Assembly (NCBI GenBank): GCA_023954095.1
Contig: JAMLIQ010000005.1
Location: 39,416-103,415, forward strand
Source: Burkholderiaceae bacterium
GTDB lineage: Bacteria > Pseudomonadota > Gammaproteobacteria > Burkholderiales > Burkholderiaceae_C
Direction of reading: 5' to 3'
DNA length: 64,000 nt
The notes beneath the pieces were generated by a model, which worked only from the letters and a program-made list of their open reading frames with translations, ran no database searches and was not told the origin of the DNA. Positions 27,271 through 38,770 of this stretch are shown in pieces (position 1 is the first letter of the stretch; every line of letters begins with the position of its first letter). The translations under genes and the position numbers were made by a program.

Positions 27271-27544
27271 ATAAATTTTCTCATTATAAATCAATAACTT
27301 GGAATTTACATTTCATTTTACGAAATTTGTTTTCTCAGATTGAGAAATATTATTGCGCAGCAACATTTGCATATTTCATATTGCAACATTCAAACTCTGC
27401 AATATGAAAATTTGCGCGGTAGTGCGATCTTTCGCTGAAAGTCGGCGGTGCTGCGAAGGCGAGAAACGTCCCTTGTTGGCTGGCGGGCGTCGCGCTTCGC
27501 CTCGGATGCTGCCCGCCGCCGGTCATCGAAGCCGCCCACTATCG
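27271..27544. promoter_or_regulatory. AT-rich control region between aceA and dnaB
   Basis: 27271-27430 is strikingly AT-rich for this genome. It contains several TTTGC/GCAAT-type inverted elements: TTGCATATTTCATATTGCAA at 27367-27386, and GCAATATGAAAATTTGCG at about 27399-27416. These look like sites for further regulators of aceA. The part towards dnaB (27470-27544) is GC-rich, with a GGCGGGC/GCCCGCC stem that may end dnaB transcripts. No gene is seen. Confidence 0.5.
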
Positions 27545-28954
27545 TTAGAAGTCGTCGCTCGACCCCATGGCCAGGCTCTCGAACCGCGTCTGCGACTTCT
27601 GGAAGAACAGCTTGACGGTGCCCGTCGGGCCATTGCGCTGCTTGCCGATGATGATCTCGGCGACGTTCGGCTCCTTGCTGTCCTTGTTGTAGTAATCATC
27701 ACGGTAGATGAACATGATGATGTCGGCATCCTGCTCAATGGCGCCGGATTCGCGCAGGTCGCTCATCATGGGGCGCTTGTCGGTGCGTGTCTCGACGCTG
27801 CGGTTGAGCTGCGAAAGCGCGATCACCGGGCACTGCAGTTCCTTCGCCAGCATCTTCAGGCCGCGCGAGATTTCGCCCAGCTCGGTGGCGCGGTTCTCCC
27901 CTTGCGATCCGCTGGAGCCGCTCATGAGCTGCAGGTAGTCCACCACGATCATGCCCAGCTTGCCGCACTGGCGCGCCAGTCGCCGGGCATTGGCGCGCAA
28001 TTCACTCGGCGTCAGGCCCGGTGTTTCGTCAATATGCAAAGAGACATTGCGCAGCCGCTCAATGGCCTCCGTCAACCGCGGCCATTCGTCATCGGTCAGT
28101 TTGCCAGTACGCAAATGGCCTTGTTCGATACGGCCAATGGAGCCCACGATACGCACAGCCAGTTGGGCAGCGCCCATTTCCATTGAGAAAATGGCAACCG
28201 GCAGACCTTCATTCAGTGCCACATGCTCGGCAATGTTCACGGCAAAGGCCGTCTTGCCCATCGACGGACGCGCCGCCAGTACCACCATGTCACCCGCCTG
28301 CAGGCCCGATGTCATGCGATCGAGGTCGATGAAACCAGTGGGCACGCCCGTGATGTCGTTGGGGTTGTCGGCCATCTCCTGCACGCGGTCCAGCAGGTTG
28401 ACCACCAGGGTATCCATGGCCTGGAATCCCTGCTTCATGCGCGAGCCTTCTTCGCCGATGTTGAAGATCTTTTGCTCGGCCTCGTCGAGGATCTTGTCCA
28501 CCGGCTTGCCCTGGGGATTGAAGGCGTTGGTGGCGATTTCATCGCTGGCGGTGACCAGCTTGCGCAGGATGGCGCGCTCACGCACGATCTCGGCGTAGCG
28601 GCGGATATTGCTGGCGCTGGGCACGTACTGTGCCAAAGCGTTCAGGTAGACCAGGCCGCCTATTTCCTCCGATTTACCCAGACTCTGCAACTTCTCGAAG
28701 ACGGTGATCACGTCGGCCGGCTTGCTGGCATTGACCAGTCCCGCAATGGCCGTGTAGATCATCTGGTGCTCGTGCCGGTAAAAATCGCTCTCTACCAGCA
28801 GATCACCCACCCGGTCCCAGGCATGGTTGTCAAGCAGCAGGCCTCCCAGCACACTCGACTCGGCCTCTATGGAATGCGGCGGTACGCGCAACTGCGCGAT
28901 CTGCCGATCGTAGGGGGCGAACGCTTCATCTGCGGGCGGGGGTACATCAAACAT
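27545..28954 (-). CDS. dnaB: Replicative DNA helicase DnaB
   Basis: A 469-residue hexameric 5'-3' helicase. The N-terminal primase-interaction domain covers about 20-120 (PPHSIEAESSVLGGLLLDNH), followed by a linker and the RecA-like motor domain: Walker A ARPSMGKTAFAVNIAEHV near 210, Walker B MIVVDYLQLM near 325, and the DnaB signatures SRGLKMLAKELQCPVIALSQ and RDDYYNKDS. No intein interrupts the Walker regions. It lies downstream of the rpsF-priB-rpsR-rplI block, as in related genomes, separated from rplI by a terminator. Confidence 0.97.
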   Translation of the reverse strand: MFDVPPPADEAFAPYDRQIAQLRVPPHSIEAESSVLGGLLLDNHAWDRVGDLLVESDFYRHEHQMIYTAIAGLVNASKPADVITVFEKLQSLGKSEEIGGLVYLNALAQYVPSASNIRRYAEIVRERAILRKLVTASDEIATNAFNPQGKPVDKILDEAEQKIFNIGEEGSRMKQGFQAMDTLVVNLLDRVQEMADNPNDITGVPTGFIDLDRMTSGLQAGDMVVLAARPSMGKTAFAVNIAEHVALNEGLPVAIFSMEMGAAQLAVRIVGSIGRIEQGHLRTGKLTDDEWPRLTEAIERLRNVSLHIDETPGLTPSELRANARRLARQCGKLGMIVVDYLQLMSGSSGSQGENRATELGEISRGLKMLAKELQCPVIALSQLNRSVETRTDKRPMMSDLRESGAIEQDADIIMFIYRDDYYNKDSKEPNVAEIIIGKQRNGPTGTVKLFFQKSQTRFESLAMGSSDDF

Positions 28955-29011
28955 GGGGCTCCTTGGGGCAAGCTTTTGATCGTATCAACGGCACTGGTCT
29001 GCGTCACCGCA

Positions 29012-29075
29012 CAAGCCTGTGCACGGCCTGTGGACAAGCACGGGACAAGGCGTGCACAAGCAGTGCACGGGCCTT
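29012..29075. repeat. Cluster of GTGCAC palindromes upstream of dnaB
   Basis: Three GTGCAC hexamers (29019, 29052 and 29063) and related ACAAGSC/CACGG fragments (for example CTGTGGACAAG at 29029) are packed into about 60 bp of dnaB leader. The imperfect internal repeats could fold or bind a protein. No known operator is recognised. Confidence 0.4.
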
Positions 29076-29096
29076 GCATGACAACGGCAGAAAAAC

Positions 29097-29120
29097 AAAA
29101 ACCGCCCGGAGGCGGCTTTT
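29097..29120 (-). terminator. rplI terminator
   Basis: The GC stem CCGCC/GGCGG, flanked by an A-run and a T-run (leftward: AAAAGCCGCC-TCCG-GGCGGTTTTTG), 20 bp past the rplI stop. Confidence 0.85.
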
Positions 29121-29139
29121 GCAGGGGCGCAGTGCGCGA

Positions 29140-29592
29140 TCAGGCGGTTTCGCCGTAGACCGAAACCGTGACGTCCACCACCACATCGGTGTGCAGAGCC
29201 ACGCTCACGGCGCTGTCGCCAACTGTCTTGATGGGGCCATTGGGCAGGCGAACCTGCGACTTCACAATCTTGTAGCCCAGCTTGTTCAGTTCTTCCGAGA
29301 TGTCATGGTTGGTCACGGAGCCAAACAGGCGACCGTCCACACCGGACTTCTGGGTCAGCTTCACGGTGCTGCCAGCCAGTTTCTCGCCTTCGGCCTGTGC
29401 TGCAGCCAGCTTCTCGGCCGCAGCCTTTTCGAGTTCGGCACGTTTGGCTTCGAATTCGGCCTTGGCAGCCGTCGTTGCGCGGCGGGCACGACCCGAGGGG
29501 ATCAGGAAATTGCGCGCATAGCCGTCTTTGACCTTGACGATTTCGCCGAGGTTACCGAGGTTCACAACCTTGTCGAGCAGGATGATTTGCAT
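29140..29592 (-). CDS. rplI: 50S ribosomal protein L9
   Basis: A 150-residue protein with an N-terminal domain carrying the L9 signature ([20 protein letters not shown], then [20 protein letters not shown]), a long connecting helix rich in Ala/Glu/Lys (about 40-75) and the C-terminal rRNA-binding domain ([20 protein letters not shown]). It is the last gene of rpsF-priB-rpsR-rplI, 12 bp after rpsR, and is followed by a terminator. Confidence 0.98.
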   Translation of the reverse strand: MQIILLDKVVNLGNLGEIVKVKDGYARNFLIPSGRARRATTAAKAEFEAKRAELEKAAAEKLAAAQAEGEKLAGSTVKLTQKSGVDGRLFGSVTNHDISEELNKLGYKIVKSQVRLPNGPIKTVGDSAVSVALHTDVVVDVTVSVYGETA

Positions 29593-29604
29593 GGGTTGTG
29601 CTCC

Positions 29605-29886
29605 TTAGATCTTGTGCTGGTCGCTGTACGGCACCAGGGCCAGGAAGCGGGCGCGCTTGATGGCAGTGTTGAGCTGGCGCTGGAAGATGGCGCGCGTGCC
29701 GGTCAGGCGCGCGGGGATGATCTTGCCGTTTTCGGCGATGAAATCGCGCAGGGTGTCAACGTCCTTGTAGTCGATTTCTTCGACGCCCGTGACGGTGAAG
29801 CGGCAGAAGCGCTTGCGCTTGAACAGCAGCGATTGGGTATTGCGCTTGGGGCGCTTGTCTTTGTTGAATTTCTTGAACGTGGCCAT
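29605..29886 (-). CDS. rpsR: 30S ribosomal protein S18
   Basis: A 93-residue small-subunit protein. The S18 signature lies in [20 protein letters not shown] followed by [20 protein letters not shown]. It binds next to S6 (rpsF, same operon). It is 17 bp downstream of priB, giving the usual S6-PriB-S18-L9 order. Confidence 0.98.
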   Translation of the reverse strand: MATFKKFNKDKRPKRNTQSLLFKRKRFCRFTVTGVEEIDYKDVDTLRDFIAENGKIIPARLTGTRAIFQRQLNTAIKRARFLALVPYSDQHKI

Positions 29887-29903
29887 TGCGGACCTCTCGA
29901 AAA

Positions 29904-30194
29904 TTAATCTTGTTGAATATCCTGGACGTGGAGCACAGGGTGCTTGCCGTTGCGCGGCGTGGCCAGAAAACCGGTGAAGCGCCAGAGGCTGCCGATGGGC
30001 TGGCGGGCCAACCGCTCTGCCATGGCGCCAAAAGCCACCGCTTTCAGAACCGCTTTCACTTCGCGCATCTGTCCGGCTTCCATCTGCTGCGAACCATGCT
30101 CAAGGCGCAGTTCGATCGCAGGAACACCGGCTGGCGTGAACCGCAGGGCCGCAGCCTCGGCGATACAGGCCGTCAACGCGACGTGGTTCTCCAC
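29904..30194 (-). CDS. priB: Primosomal replication protein N (PriB)
   Basis: A 96-residue single OB-fold protein that stabilises PriA on stalled forks and leads to DnaB reloading. The family pattern is [20 protein letters not shown] near the N-terminus and [20 protein letters not shown] near the C-terminus. The start is GTG at 30194; an AAGGGGA element abuts it, so initiation spacing is unusually short, with a TTG six codons later as a possible alternative. It lies between rpsF and rpsR, as in E. coli. Confidence 0.9.
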   Translation of the reverse strand: MENHVALTACIAEAAALRFTPAGVPAIELRLEHGSQQMEAGQMREVKAVLKAVAFGAMAERLARQPIGSLWRFTGFLATPRNGKHPVLHVQDIQQD

Positions 30195-30213
30195 TTCCCC
30201 TTGAATCGTGGGC

Positions 30214-30591
30214 TCAGCGCTCGTTGGCAGCGGCGTATTCGGCCTGGCTGACCTTGCGGGCTTCTTCGCGCTCGACAGTCTTCATCATCGAAGAGGGACC
30301 GGTCTCGGCCTTCTTCTTCTGGACGGTCAGGTGGCGCAGCACGGCGTCGTTGAACTTGAAGGCGTGCTCCAGTTCAGCCATCACGGCCTGGTCGGCTTCG
30401 ATGTTGACGCACAGGTAGTGGGCCTTGGCCAGCTTGTTGATCAGGTACGCCAGTTGACGGCGGCCCCAGTCTTCCACGCGGTGCACCTTGCCACCGCCAG
30501 CGGTGATCATGCCCTTGTAGCGCTCGAGCATGGCGGGAACCTGCTCGCTTTGATCCGGGTGGATCAACAGAATGATTTCGTAATGACGCAT
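30214..30591 (-). CDS. rpsF: 30S ribosomal protein S6
   Basis: A 125-residue ferredoxin-fold protein beginning [20 protein letters not shown], with the core segments [20 protein letters not shown] and ALKFND-type [20 protein letters not shown]. The frame continues upstream, but ATG 30591 has AAGGAG 7 nt away. It is the first gene of the leftward rpsF-priB-rpsR-rplI operon and is divergent from grpE. Confidence 0.97.
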   Translation of the reverse strand: MRHYEIILLIHPDQSEQVPAMLERYKGMITAGGGKVHRVEDWGRRQLAYLINKLAKAHYLCVNIEADQAVMAELEHAFKFNDAVLRHLTVQKKKAETGPSSMMKTVEREEARKVSQAEYAAANER

Positions 30592-30754
30592 GCATACTCC
30601 TTCTGGATTAGAACCACCTGCTGCGTCTGTAGCAGTGTGGTAAGGCAAAGCCGGGCATTATAGCCCGCTTGAAAGCTTCTGTACACTTACGCCTTCCCGC
30701 AGGGCCTTGCGCAGACGGCCAAAGGCTGCATTCGGCATCCTTTCAGCCTTTTTT

Positions 30755-30780
30755 CTTGAAATGCAGGGCATTGTCCCCAA
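30755..30780 (+). promoter_or_regulatory. Heat-shock (sigma-32) promoter of grpE-dnaK-dnaJ
   Basis: CTTGAAA (30755-30761), 13 bp, then CCCCAA (30775-30780): a near-perfect match to the sigma-32 consensus CTTGAAA-N13-CCCCAT, 47 bp upstream of the grpE start. Confidence 0.85.
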
Positions 30781-30826
30781 GTGCAGCGGGCATTCACTGA
30801 CCCTTAACCGCTTCAGAATCATCGAC

Positions 30827-31378
30827 ATGTCCGAAAACAATCCTTCTGCCCCCGACAACGGCGCCCTTGCACCCGAAGAAATGGAAGCTGCCATGGCAGC
30901 CCACGCCTCCGACGAAATGAGCCGTCTGCAGAATGAACTGGCTGAACTCAAGGCCAAGAGCGCAGATCTGGCCGACCAGTTCCTGCGCGCCAAGGCAGAT
31001 GCCGAGAACGCCCGCCGCCGCGCCGAAGAGGAAGTGTCCAAGGCCCGCAAATTTGGCATCGAGAGCTTTGCCGAGAGCCTGCTGCCCGTGTGCGACAGCC
31101 TGGACGCTGCGCTGGCGATCCAGAATGCGACGGCAGAACAGCTGCGCGAGGGCTCCGGGGCGACGCTGCGCCAGCTGCAATCGGCCCTGGAGCGCAACAA
31201 GGTGCTGGCCATCAGCCCCGCCGCAGGCGAGAAGTTCGACCCCCACTTTCACCAGGCCATCAGCATGGTGCCTGCGGCCCAGGAGGCCAACACCGTGGTA
31301 AGCGTGCTGCAGAAAGGCTATGCCATTGCCGACCGCATCCTGCGCCCCGCCCTGGTCACCGTGGCCGCACCCCAATAA
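30827..31378 (+). CDS. grpE: Nucleotide exchange factor GrpE
   Basis: A 183-residue dimeric co-chaperone that releases ADP from DnaK. The long N-terminal coiled coil (about 25-85; [20 protein letters not shown]) leads to the beta-rich head with the C-terminal GrpE signature [20 protein letters not shown]. Start ATG 30827 ([12 protein letters not shown]) follows the sigma-32 promoter; the frame is open upstream but not conserved. It is the first gene of grpE-dnaK-dnaJ. Confidence 0.97.
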   Translation: MSENNPSAPDNGALAPEEMEAAMAAHASDEMSRLQNELAELKAKSADLADQFLRAKADAENARRRAEEEVSKARKFGIESFAESLLPVCDSLDAALAIQNATAEQLREGSGATLRQLQSALERNKVLAISPAAGEKFDPHFHQAISMVPAAQEANTVVSVLQKGYAIADRILRPALVTVAAPQ

Positions 31379-31411
31379 ATAAATGCGCCGCCCGGCTTGA
31401 AGCGGGCAGAG

Positions 31412-31420
31412 TTATCCACA
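31412..31420 (+). promoter_or_regulatory. Perfect DnaA box between grpE and dnaK
   Basis: TTATCCACA, the exact DnaA consensus 9-mer, lies 43 bp upstream of the dnaK start (full context AGAGTTATCCACAAGTTACG). A single box without neighbours is not an origin. It may be a titration or regulatory site, or chance. Confidence 0.5.
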
Positions 31421-31463
31421 AGTTACGAGCTATCCAAACCTTTTTGACATCGCGGAGAAGAAC

Positions 31464-33413
<1,950 letters not shown>

Positions 33414-33502
33414 AAACAGCGGTTGCTGACCCAAGCCGCCGCGCCAGGCCCCTGCCCCGGGTGCCTGCGCGGCGTTCCTGTTCCAACCGGGCACATCTAT
33501 CC

Positions 33503-34642
33503 ATGTCCAAAAGAGACTATTACGAAGTCCTCGGCGTTCCCAAGAATGCCTCGGAGGACGAGATCAAGAAAGCCTATCGCAAACTCGCGATGAAGCACCA
33601 CCCGGACCGCAACCAAGGTGATGCAGGCAAGGCTGCGGAAGACAAGTTCAAAGAGGCCAAGGAGGCCTACGAGATGCTGTCGGACGCGCAAAAGCGCGCC
33701 GCCTACGACCAGTATGGCCATGCCGGGGTGGATCCCAACATGCGCGGCCCCGGCGGGCCGGGCGCCGAAGGCTTTGGCGGTTTTGCGGAAGCCTTTGGCG
33801 ACATTTTTGGCGACATGTTCGGCCAGAACGGCGGCCGTGGACGCGGCGCCGGCCGTGTCTACCGCGGCAGCGACCTGAGCTATGCCATGGAAATCACGCT
33901 CGAGGAAGCGGCCCGCGGCAAGGATGCACAGATCCGCATTCCCTCATGGGACGCCTGCGACACCTGCCACGGCAGCGGCGCCAAACCCGGTACCAGCGCC
34001 AAGACCTGCGGCACCTGCCAAGGGGCAGGCACCGTGCAGATGCGCCAGGGTTTCTTCAGCGTGCAGCAGACCTGCCCGCACTGCCGCGGCACCGGCAAGA
34101 TCATTCCCGAGCCCTGCAGCACCTGCCAGGGCCAGGGCAAGCTGAAAAAGCAGAAAACGCTGGAAGTGAAGATTCCCGCAGGCATCGACGACGGCATGCG
34201 CATCCGCAGCACCGGCAACGGCGAGCCCGGCACCAACGGCGGGCCGCCGGGTGACCTGTACATCGAGATCCGCCTGAAGAAGCACGACATCTTCGAACGC
34301 GACGGCGACGACCTGCACTGCCAGGTACCGGTGAGCTTCATCACCGCAGCCCTGGGCGGTGAAATCGAAGTGCCCACGCTGGCGGGCAAGGCGGCCATCG
34401 ACATCCCCGAAGGCACCCAGGCAGGCAAGCAGTTCCGACTGCGCGGCAAGGGGATCAAAGGCGTGCGCGCCAGCTACCCTGGCGACCTGTACTGCCATAT
34501 CGCGGTGGAAACCCCGGTCAAGCTCACCGAGCACCAGCGCAAGCTGCTGCGCGAACTCGAAGAATCGCTGAAAAAAGGCGGCGGCCGCCACTCGCCCAGC
34601 GGCGAGAGCTGGACAGACAGACTCAAGAGCTTCTTCAGCTGA
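33503..34642 (+). CDS. dnaJ: Chaperone protein DnaJ (Hsp40)
   Basis: A 379-residue type I Hsp40. The J domain (1-70) has the HPD motif in KHHPDRNQ. A Gly/Phe-rich linker (about 75-125) follows, then the zinc domain with four CxxCxGxG repeats: [24 protein letters not shown] and CSTCQGQG. The C-terminal substrate-binding domains follow, with SAGQ-type GLPxx replaced by the local [11 protein letters not shown]. The frame extends upstream, but ATG 33503 ([11 protein letters not shown]) is the conserved start. It is the last gene of the operon, with a terminator 18 bp after the stop. Confidence 0.98.
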   Translation: MSKRDYYEVLGVPKNASEDEIKKAYRKLAMKHHPDRNQGDAGKAAEDKFKEAKEAYEMLSDAQKRAAYDQYGHAGVDPNMRGPGGPGAEGFGGFAEAFGDIFGDMFGQNGGRGRGAGRVYRGSDLSYAMEITLEEAARGKDAQIRIPSWDACDTCHGSGAKPGTSAKTCGTCQGAGTVQMRQGFFSVQQTCPHCRGTGKIIPEPCSTCQGQGKLKKQKTLEVKIPAGIDDGMRIRSTGNGEPGTNGGPPGDLYIEIRLKKHDIFERDGDDLHCQVPVSFITAALGGEIEVPTLAGKAAIDIPEGTQAGKQFRLRGKGIKGVRASYPGDLYCHIAVETPVKLTEHQRKLLRELEESLKKGGGRHSPSGESWTDRLKSFFS

Positions 34643-34660
34643 CCGCTGCCACGGCCTCCC

Positions 34661-34694
34661 AACCGCCTCCGGCCACCCGCCCAGGCGGTTTTTT
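34661..34694 (+). terminator. grpE-dnaK-dnaJ operon terminator
   Basis: Arms AACCGCCT and AGGCGGTT with a 14-nt loop, followed by TTTT and CC. Confidence 0.88.
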
Positions 34695-34762
34695 CCTGCC
34701 CGAAGCAGGGCCTTGGCGGGCCTCGCCCGGGTTTACCATGCCCGCAGGAGGACTCCAGCACC

Positions 34763-36127
34763 ATGACTGTCAGCATCACCTTCCTCGGAGGCACGGGCAC
34801 CGTCACCGGCTCCAAATACCTTGTGCGGCACAACGGGCACTGTCTGCTGCTCGATTGCGGGCTGTTCCAGGGCTACAAGCAGCTGCGCCTGCGCAACTGG
34901 CAGCCGCTTCCCGTCACGCCGCACCAGATCGATGCCGTGGTGCTGACGCACGCCCACCTGGACCACAGCGGCTATCTGCCGCTGCTGGCCAAAGGCGGCT
35001 ATACCAAGGCCATCCATTGCACCCCGGGCACCCGCGACCTGTGCGCCATTCTGCTGCCCGACAGCGGCTATCTGCAGGAAGAGGACGCCGCCTACCTCAA
35101 CCGCCACCAGCTCTCGCGACACGCACCGGCGCTGCCCCTGTATACGCGCCAGGACGCCCTGCGCTGCATGAAGCAGTTCCGCGCGCATGCCTTTCACAAG
35201 CGTTTCGAGCCCATTGCGGGCTGGCACGTCACGTACAGCCATGCCGGTCACATCCTGGGCGCTGCCAGCGTACTGCTGGAGGTGGGCGGGCGGCGCATCC
35301 TGTTCTCGGGGGATCTGGGGCGCCCCGACGACCTGCTGATGAGCCCACCCGAGGCCCCGCCCCCGGCCGACACCATGCTGGTCGAGTCCACCTATGGCGA
35401 CCGCCAGCACCCGCAAGAGGACATGCTGGAAGAACTGCGCCCTGCCCTGCAGCGCCTGGCCGCACGGGGCGGCGTGGCCGTGGTACCGGTGTTTGCCGTG
35501 GGCCGCGCGCAATCGGTGCTGCATGCCATTGACCGCCTCAAGAAACAGGGCGACCTTCCGGCATCGTTGCCGGTGTTTCTGGACAGCCCCATGGCCGTCA
35601 GCACCACCGGCCTGTTCGAACGCTACCCAGACGAACACCGTCTCACGGACGCGCAAGTGCACGCTCTCTCGCACAGCGCCACCATGGTGCAGACCACCGA
35701 CGAATCCAAGGCACTGGCGCGCCGCCACGGCCCCATGGTGATCCTGTCGGCCAGCGGCATGGCCACGGGCGGGCGCGTGCTGCACCACCTGGCGCTGTAC
35801 GCGGGCGACCACCGCAACATGGTCGTCCTCACCGGCCACCAGGCCCCCGGCACCCGCGGGGCGCGCATCGCCGGGGGCGAAAAGTCCATCCGCATCCATG
35901 GCCAGGAGATCAACATCCGCGCCGAGGTGGTGCAACTGACCAGCGCCTCGGCCCATGCCGACGCCGGGCAAACCCTGGCCTGGATGCGCGGCATGGCACA
36001 CCCCCCCGAGCAGGTTTTTGTGGTGCATGGCGAAATGCAGGCTGCCGACATCCTGCGCCAGCGCATTGCGCACGAACTGCACTGGCACGCCACGGTGCCC
36101 GAGCATGGCAGCACGCTCGATGTGTAG
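34763..36127 (+). CDS. MBL-fold beta-CASP exonuclease/metallohydrolase (CPSF73-like)
   Basis: A 454-residue metallo-beta-lactamase-fold protein of the RNA-processing beta-CASP group. The zinc motif HAHLDHSG is near residue 57, a second His lies in YSHAGHILGAASVLLE, and the Asp in LFSGDLGRPDDLL. The beta-CASP insert (about 190-330) contains VPVFAVGRAQSVLHAI, and the RMMBL end has GARIAGGEKSIRIHGQEINI and the His in FVVHGEMQAAD. Bacterial members act on RNA or remain uncharacterised. ATG 34763 (MTVSITFLGGTGTVTGSKY) is the family start, with AGGAGG nearby. It is probably transcribed alone. Confidence 0.88.
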   Translation: MTVSITFLGGTGTVTGSKYLVRHNGHCLLLDCGLFQGYKQLRLRNWQPLPVTPHQIDAVVLTHAHLDHSGYLPLLAKGGYTKAIHCTPGTRDLCAILLPDSGYLQEEDAAYLNRHQLSRHAPALPLYTRQDALRCMKQFRAHAFHKRFEPIAGWHVTYSHAGHILGAASVLLEVGGRRILFSGDLGRPDDLLMSPPEAPPPADTMLVESTYGDRQHPQEDMLEELRPALQRLAARGGVAVVPVFAVGRAQSVLHAIDRLKKQGDLPASLPVFLDSPMAVSTTGLFERYPDEHRLTDAQVHALSHSATMVQTTDESKALARRHGPMVILSASGMATGGRVLHHLALYAGDHRNMVVLTGHQAPGTRGARIAGGEKSIRIHGQEINIRAEVVQLTSASAHADAGQTLAWMRGMAHPPEQVFVVHGEMQAADILRQRIAHELHWHATVPEHGSTLDV

Positions 36128-36145
36128 GCCAACCCGGTATCGATG

Positions 36146-36209
36146 CTATATAAATATGAGCTATTAGCGCTTACAAATAGGGCATTTCATATATAAAAAT
36201 ACTTGAACC
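36146..36209 (+). repeat. Dispersed repeat copy R6
   Basis: GAGCTATTAGCGCTTACAAA from 36158, then TAGGGCATTTCATATATAAA and ACTTGAACC. It belongs to the same subfamily as R3 and lies between the beta-CASP gene and the LysR gene. The rest of 36128-36355 presumably holds the lysR promoter; no clear operator is seen. Confidence 0.75.
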
Positions 36210-36355
36210 GACCTGAATAAAAGCGCCATACGCTACATTTTCGATAGCATATCCTTGCCGAACCCGATGACAGATATCGCGTTTGACGATGGCTTGACGC
36301 ATGCACATGGGGGAAAATAGCGAAATCCTCTCGAACCGAGAAGTCATCACCGCCC

Positions 36356-37288
36356 ATGAAAAGCTCCGAGCGCAGTTTTGCGCGCCGTATCGACCTGACA
36401 TCGCTGCAGCTGTTTGTGGCGGTGTGTGAGCTGGGCAGCATCGGCCGGGCGGCCGAGCGCGAATTTCTGGCGGCCTCGGCCATCAGCAAGCGCCTGTCCG
36501 ACCTGGAGACTGCCGTGGACACTGCACTGCTCTACCGCCACAGCCGGGGCGTCACACTCACCCCGGCCGGCGAGAGCCTGCTGCACCACGCCCGCACCGT
36601 GCTGTTTGGCCTGGAGCGCATGCAGGGTGAATTGAGCGAATACGCCGAAGGGGTGCGCGGCCATGTGCGGGTGCACGCCAATATCTCGGCCATTTTCCAG
36701 TTTCTGCCCGAGGACCTGGGCACCTTTGCGCGCATGCACAGTCAGATCAAGATCGACCTGCAGGAGCACCTGAGCCCCGACGTGCTGCACGCCGTGCAGG
36801 AAGGCGCGACCGATCTGGGCATCTGCAACACCGGCAGCCACGGCGCCAGCGCCCTGCACAGCCGCCCTTACCGCACCGACAGGCTGGTGCTGGTCGTCCC
36901 GCAAGGGCACACCCTGTCAGCGCGAGACGCGATCCATTTCGAAGAAGTACTGGACTGGGACATCATCGGCCTGCACGCGGGCAGCAGCATCAGCCTGTCC
37001 ATGCGCGCGGCCGCTGCCACAGCCGGTCGGCCGCTGCGCCAGCGCATCCAGGTCACGGGCCTGGATGCCATGTGCCGCATGATCGACAACGGCCTGGGCA
37101 TCGGCCTGCTGCCCGACCGCGCCTTTGCGCTGATGCACGGCATAGGCCGCCTGCAGGCCGTGCCGCTGCAGGATGCCTGGGCCCACCGCGAGCTGCGCCT
37201 GGTGGCCCGCGACTTTGATGCCCTGCCCGTCACCGCCCGTCTGCTGGCCGAACACCTTGCCCCCCCTGCGCCGCCAGCGCACCACTAA
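36356..37288 (+). CDS. LysR-family transcriptional regulator
   Basis: A 310-residue LysR-type regulator. The N-terminal winged helix (about 12-72) reads [20 protein letters not shown], with the recognition helix in [16 protein letters not shown]; the rest is the two-lobed inducer-binding domain ([20 protein letters not shown] onward). It lies 32 bp upstream of leuC in the same direction, so read-through is possible, but its ligand and targets are unknown. It need not control leucine synthesis: LysR genes are usually divergent from their targets. Confidence 0.9.
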   Translation: MKSSERSFARRIDLTSLQLFVAVCELGSIGRAAEREFLAASAISKRLSDLETAVDTALLYRHSRGVTLTPAGESLLHHARTVLFGLERMQGELSEYAEGVRGHVRVHANISAIFQFLPEDLGTFARMHSQIKIDLQEHLSPDVLHAVQEGATDLGICNTGSHGASALHSRPYRTDRLVLVVPQGHTLSARDAIHFEEVLDWDIIGLHAGSSISLSMRAAAATAGRPLRQRIQVTGLDAMCRMIDNGLGIGLLPDRAFALMHGIGRLQAVPLQDAWAHRELRLVARDFDALPVTARLLAEHLAPPAPPAHH

Positions 37289-37320
37289 AATCAATCTCCC
37301 CACCTGAAAGAAGAGCACCC

Positions 37321-38742
37321 ATGGGACGCACCCTGTACGACAAGATCTGGGACGAGCACGTCGTCCATACCGAGGAAGACGGCACCTCCATCCTCTACAT
37401 CGACCGCCACCTGGTGCACGAAGTGACCAGTCCCCAGGCTTTTGAGGGCCTGCGCGAAGCCGGCCGCAAGGTGTGGCGCATGAGTTCCATCGTGGCCACC
37501 GCCGACCACAACACCCCCACCACCGGCTGGGAGCTGGGCTACGACGGCATCGCAGACCCGATCAGCAAAGAACAGATCACCACGCTGAACGACAACATGG
37601 CGCAGATCTCGCCGGCCGCGTTCTTCCCGTTCATGCACAAGCGCCAGGGCATCGTGCACGTGATCGGCCCGGAAAACGGCGCCACCCTGCCCGGCATGAC
37701 CGTGGTTTGCGGCGATTCGCACACATCCACCCACGGCGCGTTCGGCGCGCTGGCCCACGGCATCGGCACCAGCGAGGTCGAGCACGTGATGGCCACGCAG
37801 ACCCTGCTGGCCAAGAAGGCCAAGAACATGCTGGTGCAGGTGGACGGCCAGCTCGCCCCCGGCGTGACGCCCAAGGACGTGGTGCTGGCCATCATCGGCA
37901 AGATCGGCACGGCGGGCGGCACGGGCTACACCATCGAGTTCGCGGGCTCGGTGTTCCGCGCCATGAGCATGGAAGGCCGCATGACCGTGTGCAACATGGC
38001 CATCGAAGGCGGCGCGCGCGCAGGCCTGGTGGCGGTGGACGACAAGACGATTGAATATGTCAGGGGCCGCCCCCTCTCTCCCACGGGCGTGGAGTGGGAC
38101 CAGGCCGTGGCCTACTGGAAAACCTTGCACTCTGATGCCGACGCGCACTTCGACGCCGTGGTCAAGCTTGACGCCGCAGCCATCGTGCCCCAAGTCACCT
38201 GGGGCACCAGCCCCGAGATGGTGCTGGGCGTGGATGCCCGCGTGCCCGACCCCGACAAGGAAAAGGACGCCAACAAGCGCGGCGCAATGGAGCGGGCGCT
38301 CACCTACATGGGCCTGCAGCCGGGCAAACCCATCAACGACATCACCATTGACAAGGTGTTCATCGGCTCGTGCACCAACAGCCGCATCGAAGACATGCGC
38401 GAAGCCGCTGCCGTCGTCAAGAACCTGGGCCGCAAGGTCGCCAGAAACGTCAAGCTGGCGATGGTGGTCCCCGGCTCGGGCCTGGTCAAGGAGCAGGCCG
38501 AACGCGAAGGGCTCGACCAGATTTTTGTCGCCGCAGGCTTTGAATGGCGCGAACCCGGCTGCAGCATGTGCCTGGCCATGAACGCCGACCGCCTGGAGCC
38601 CGGTGAGCGCTGCGCCTCCACCAGCAACCGCAACTTCGAAGGACGCCAGGGCGCCGGGGGCCGCACCCACCTGGTCAGCCCCGCCATGGCCGCCGCCGCC
38701 GCCGTGCACGGCCATTTTGTCGATATTCGCCCATTCGCCTGA
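37321..38742 (+). CDS. leuC: 3-isopropylmalate dehydratase large subunit
   Basis: A 473-residue aconitase-family [4Fe-4S] enzyme that interconverts 2- and 3-isopropylmalate in leucine synthesis. The cluster cysteines are in [17 protein letters not shown] (one) and GCSMCLAMN (two); the substrate and family signature is [20 protein letters not shown]. The length matches LeuC (about 466-475). It is the first structural gene of leuC-(lipoprotein)-leuD-leuB. Confidence 0.97.
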   Translation: MGRTLYDKIWDEHVVHTEEDGTSILYIDRHLVHEVTSPQAFEGLREAGRKVWRMSSIVATADHNTPTTGWELGYDGIADPISKEQITTLNDNMAQISPAAFFPFMHKRQGIVHVIGPENGATLPGMTVVCGDSHTSTHGAFGALAHGIGTSEVEHVMATQTLLAKKAKNMLVQVDGQLAPGVTPKDVVLAIIGKIGTAGGTGYTIEFAGSVFRAMSMEGRMTVCNMAIEGGARAGLVAVDDKTIEYVRGRPLSPTGVEWDQAVAYWKTLHSDADAHFDAVVKLDAAAIVPQVTWGTSPEMVLGVDARVPDPDKEKDANKRGAMERALTYMGLQPGKPINDITIDKVFIGSCTNSRIEDMREAAAVVKNLGRKVARNVKLAMVVPGSGLVKEQAEREGLDQIFVAAGFEWREPGCSMCLAMNADRLEPGERCASTSNRNFEGRQGAGGRTHLVSPAMAAAAAVHGHFVDIRPFA

Positions 38743-38770
38743 ACCCCACCCTGACTGAAGGAGCCTCGTC

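Noticed and set aside
29029-29039. CTGTGGACAAG as a DnaA box upstream of dnaB
   Set aside because: Read on the other strand it is TTGTCCACA, one mismatch from consensus; alone it is too weak to list as a DnaA site.
36356-37288. The LysR gene as the leucine-operon regulator
   Set aside because: It is co-directional and upstream rather than divergent, and no LysR-type T-N11-A operator was recognised before leuC. Adjacency alone is not enough.
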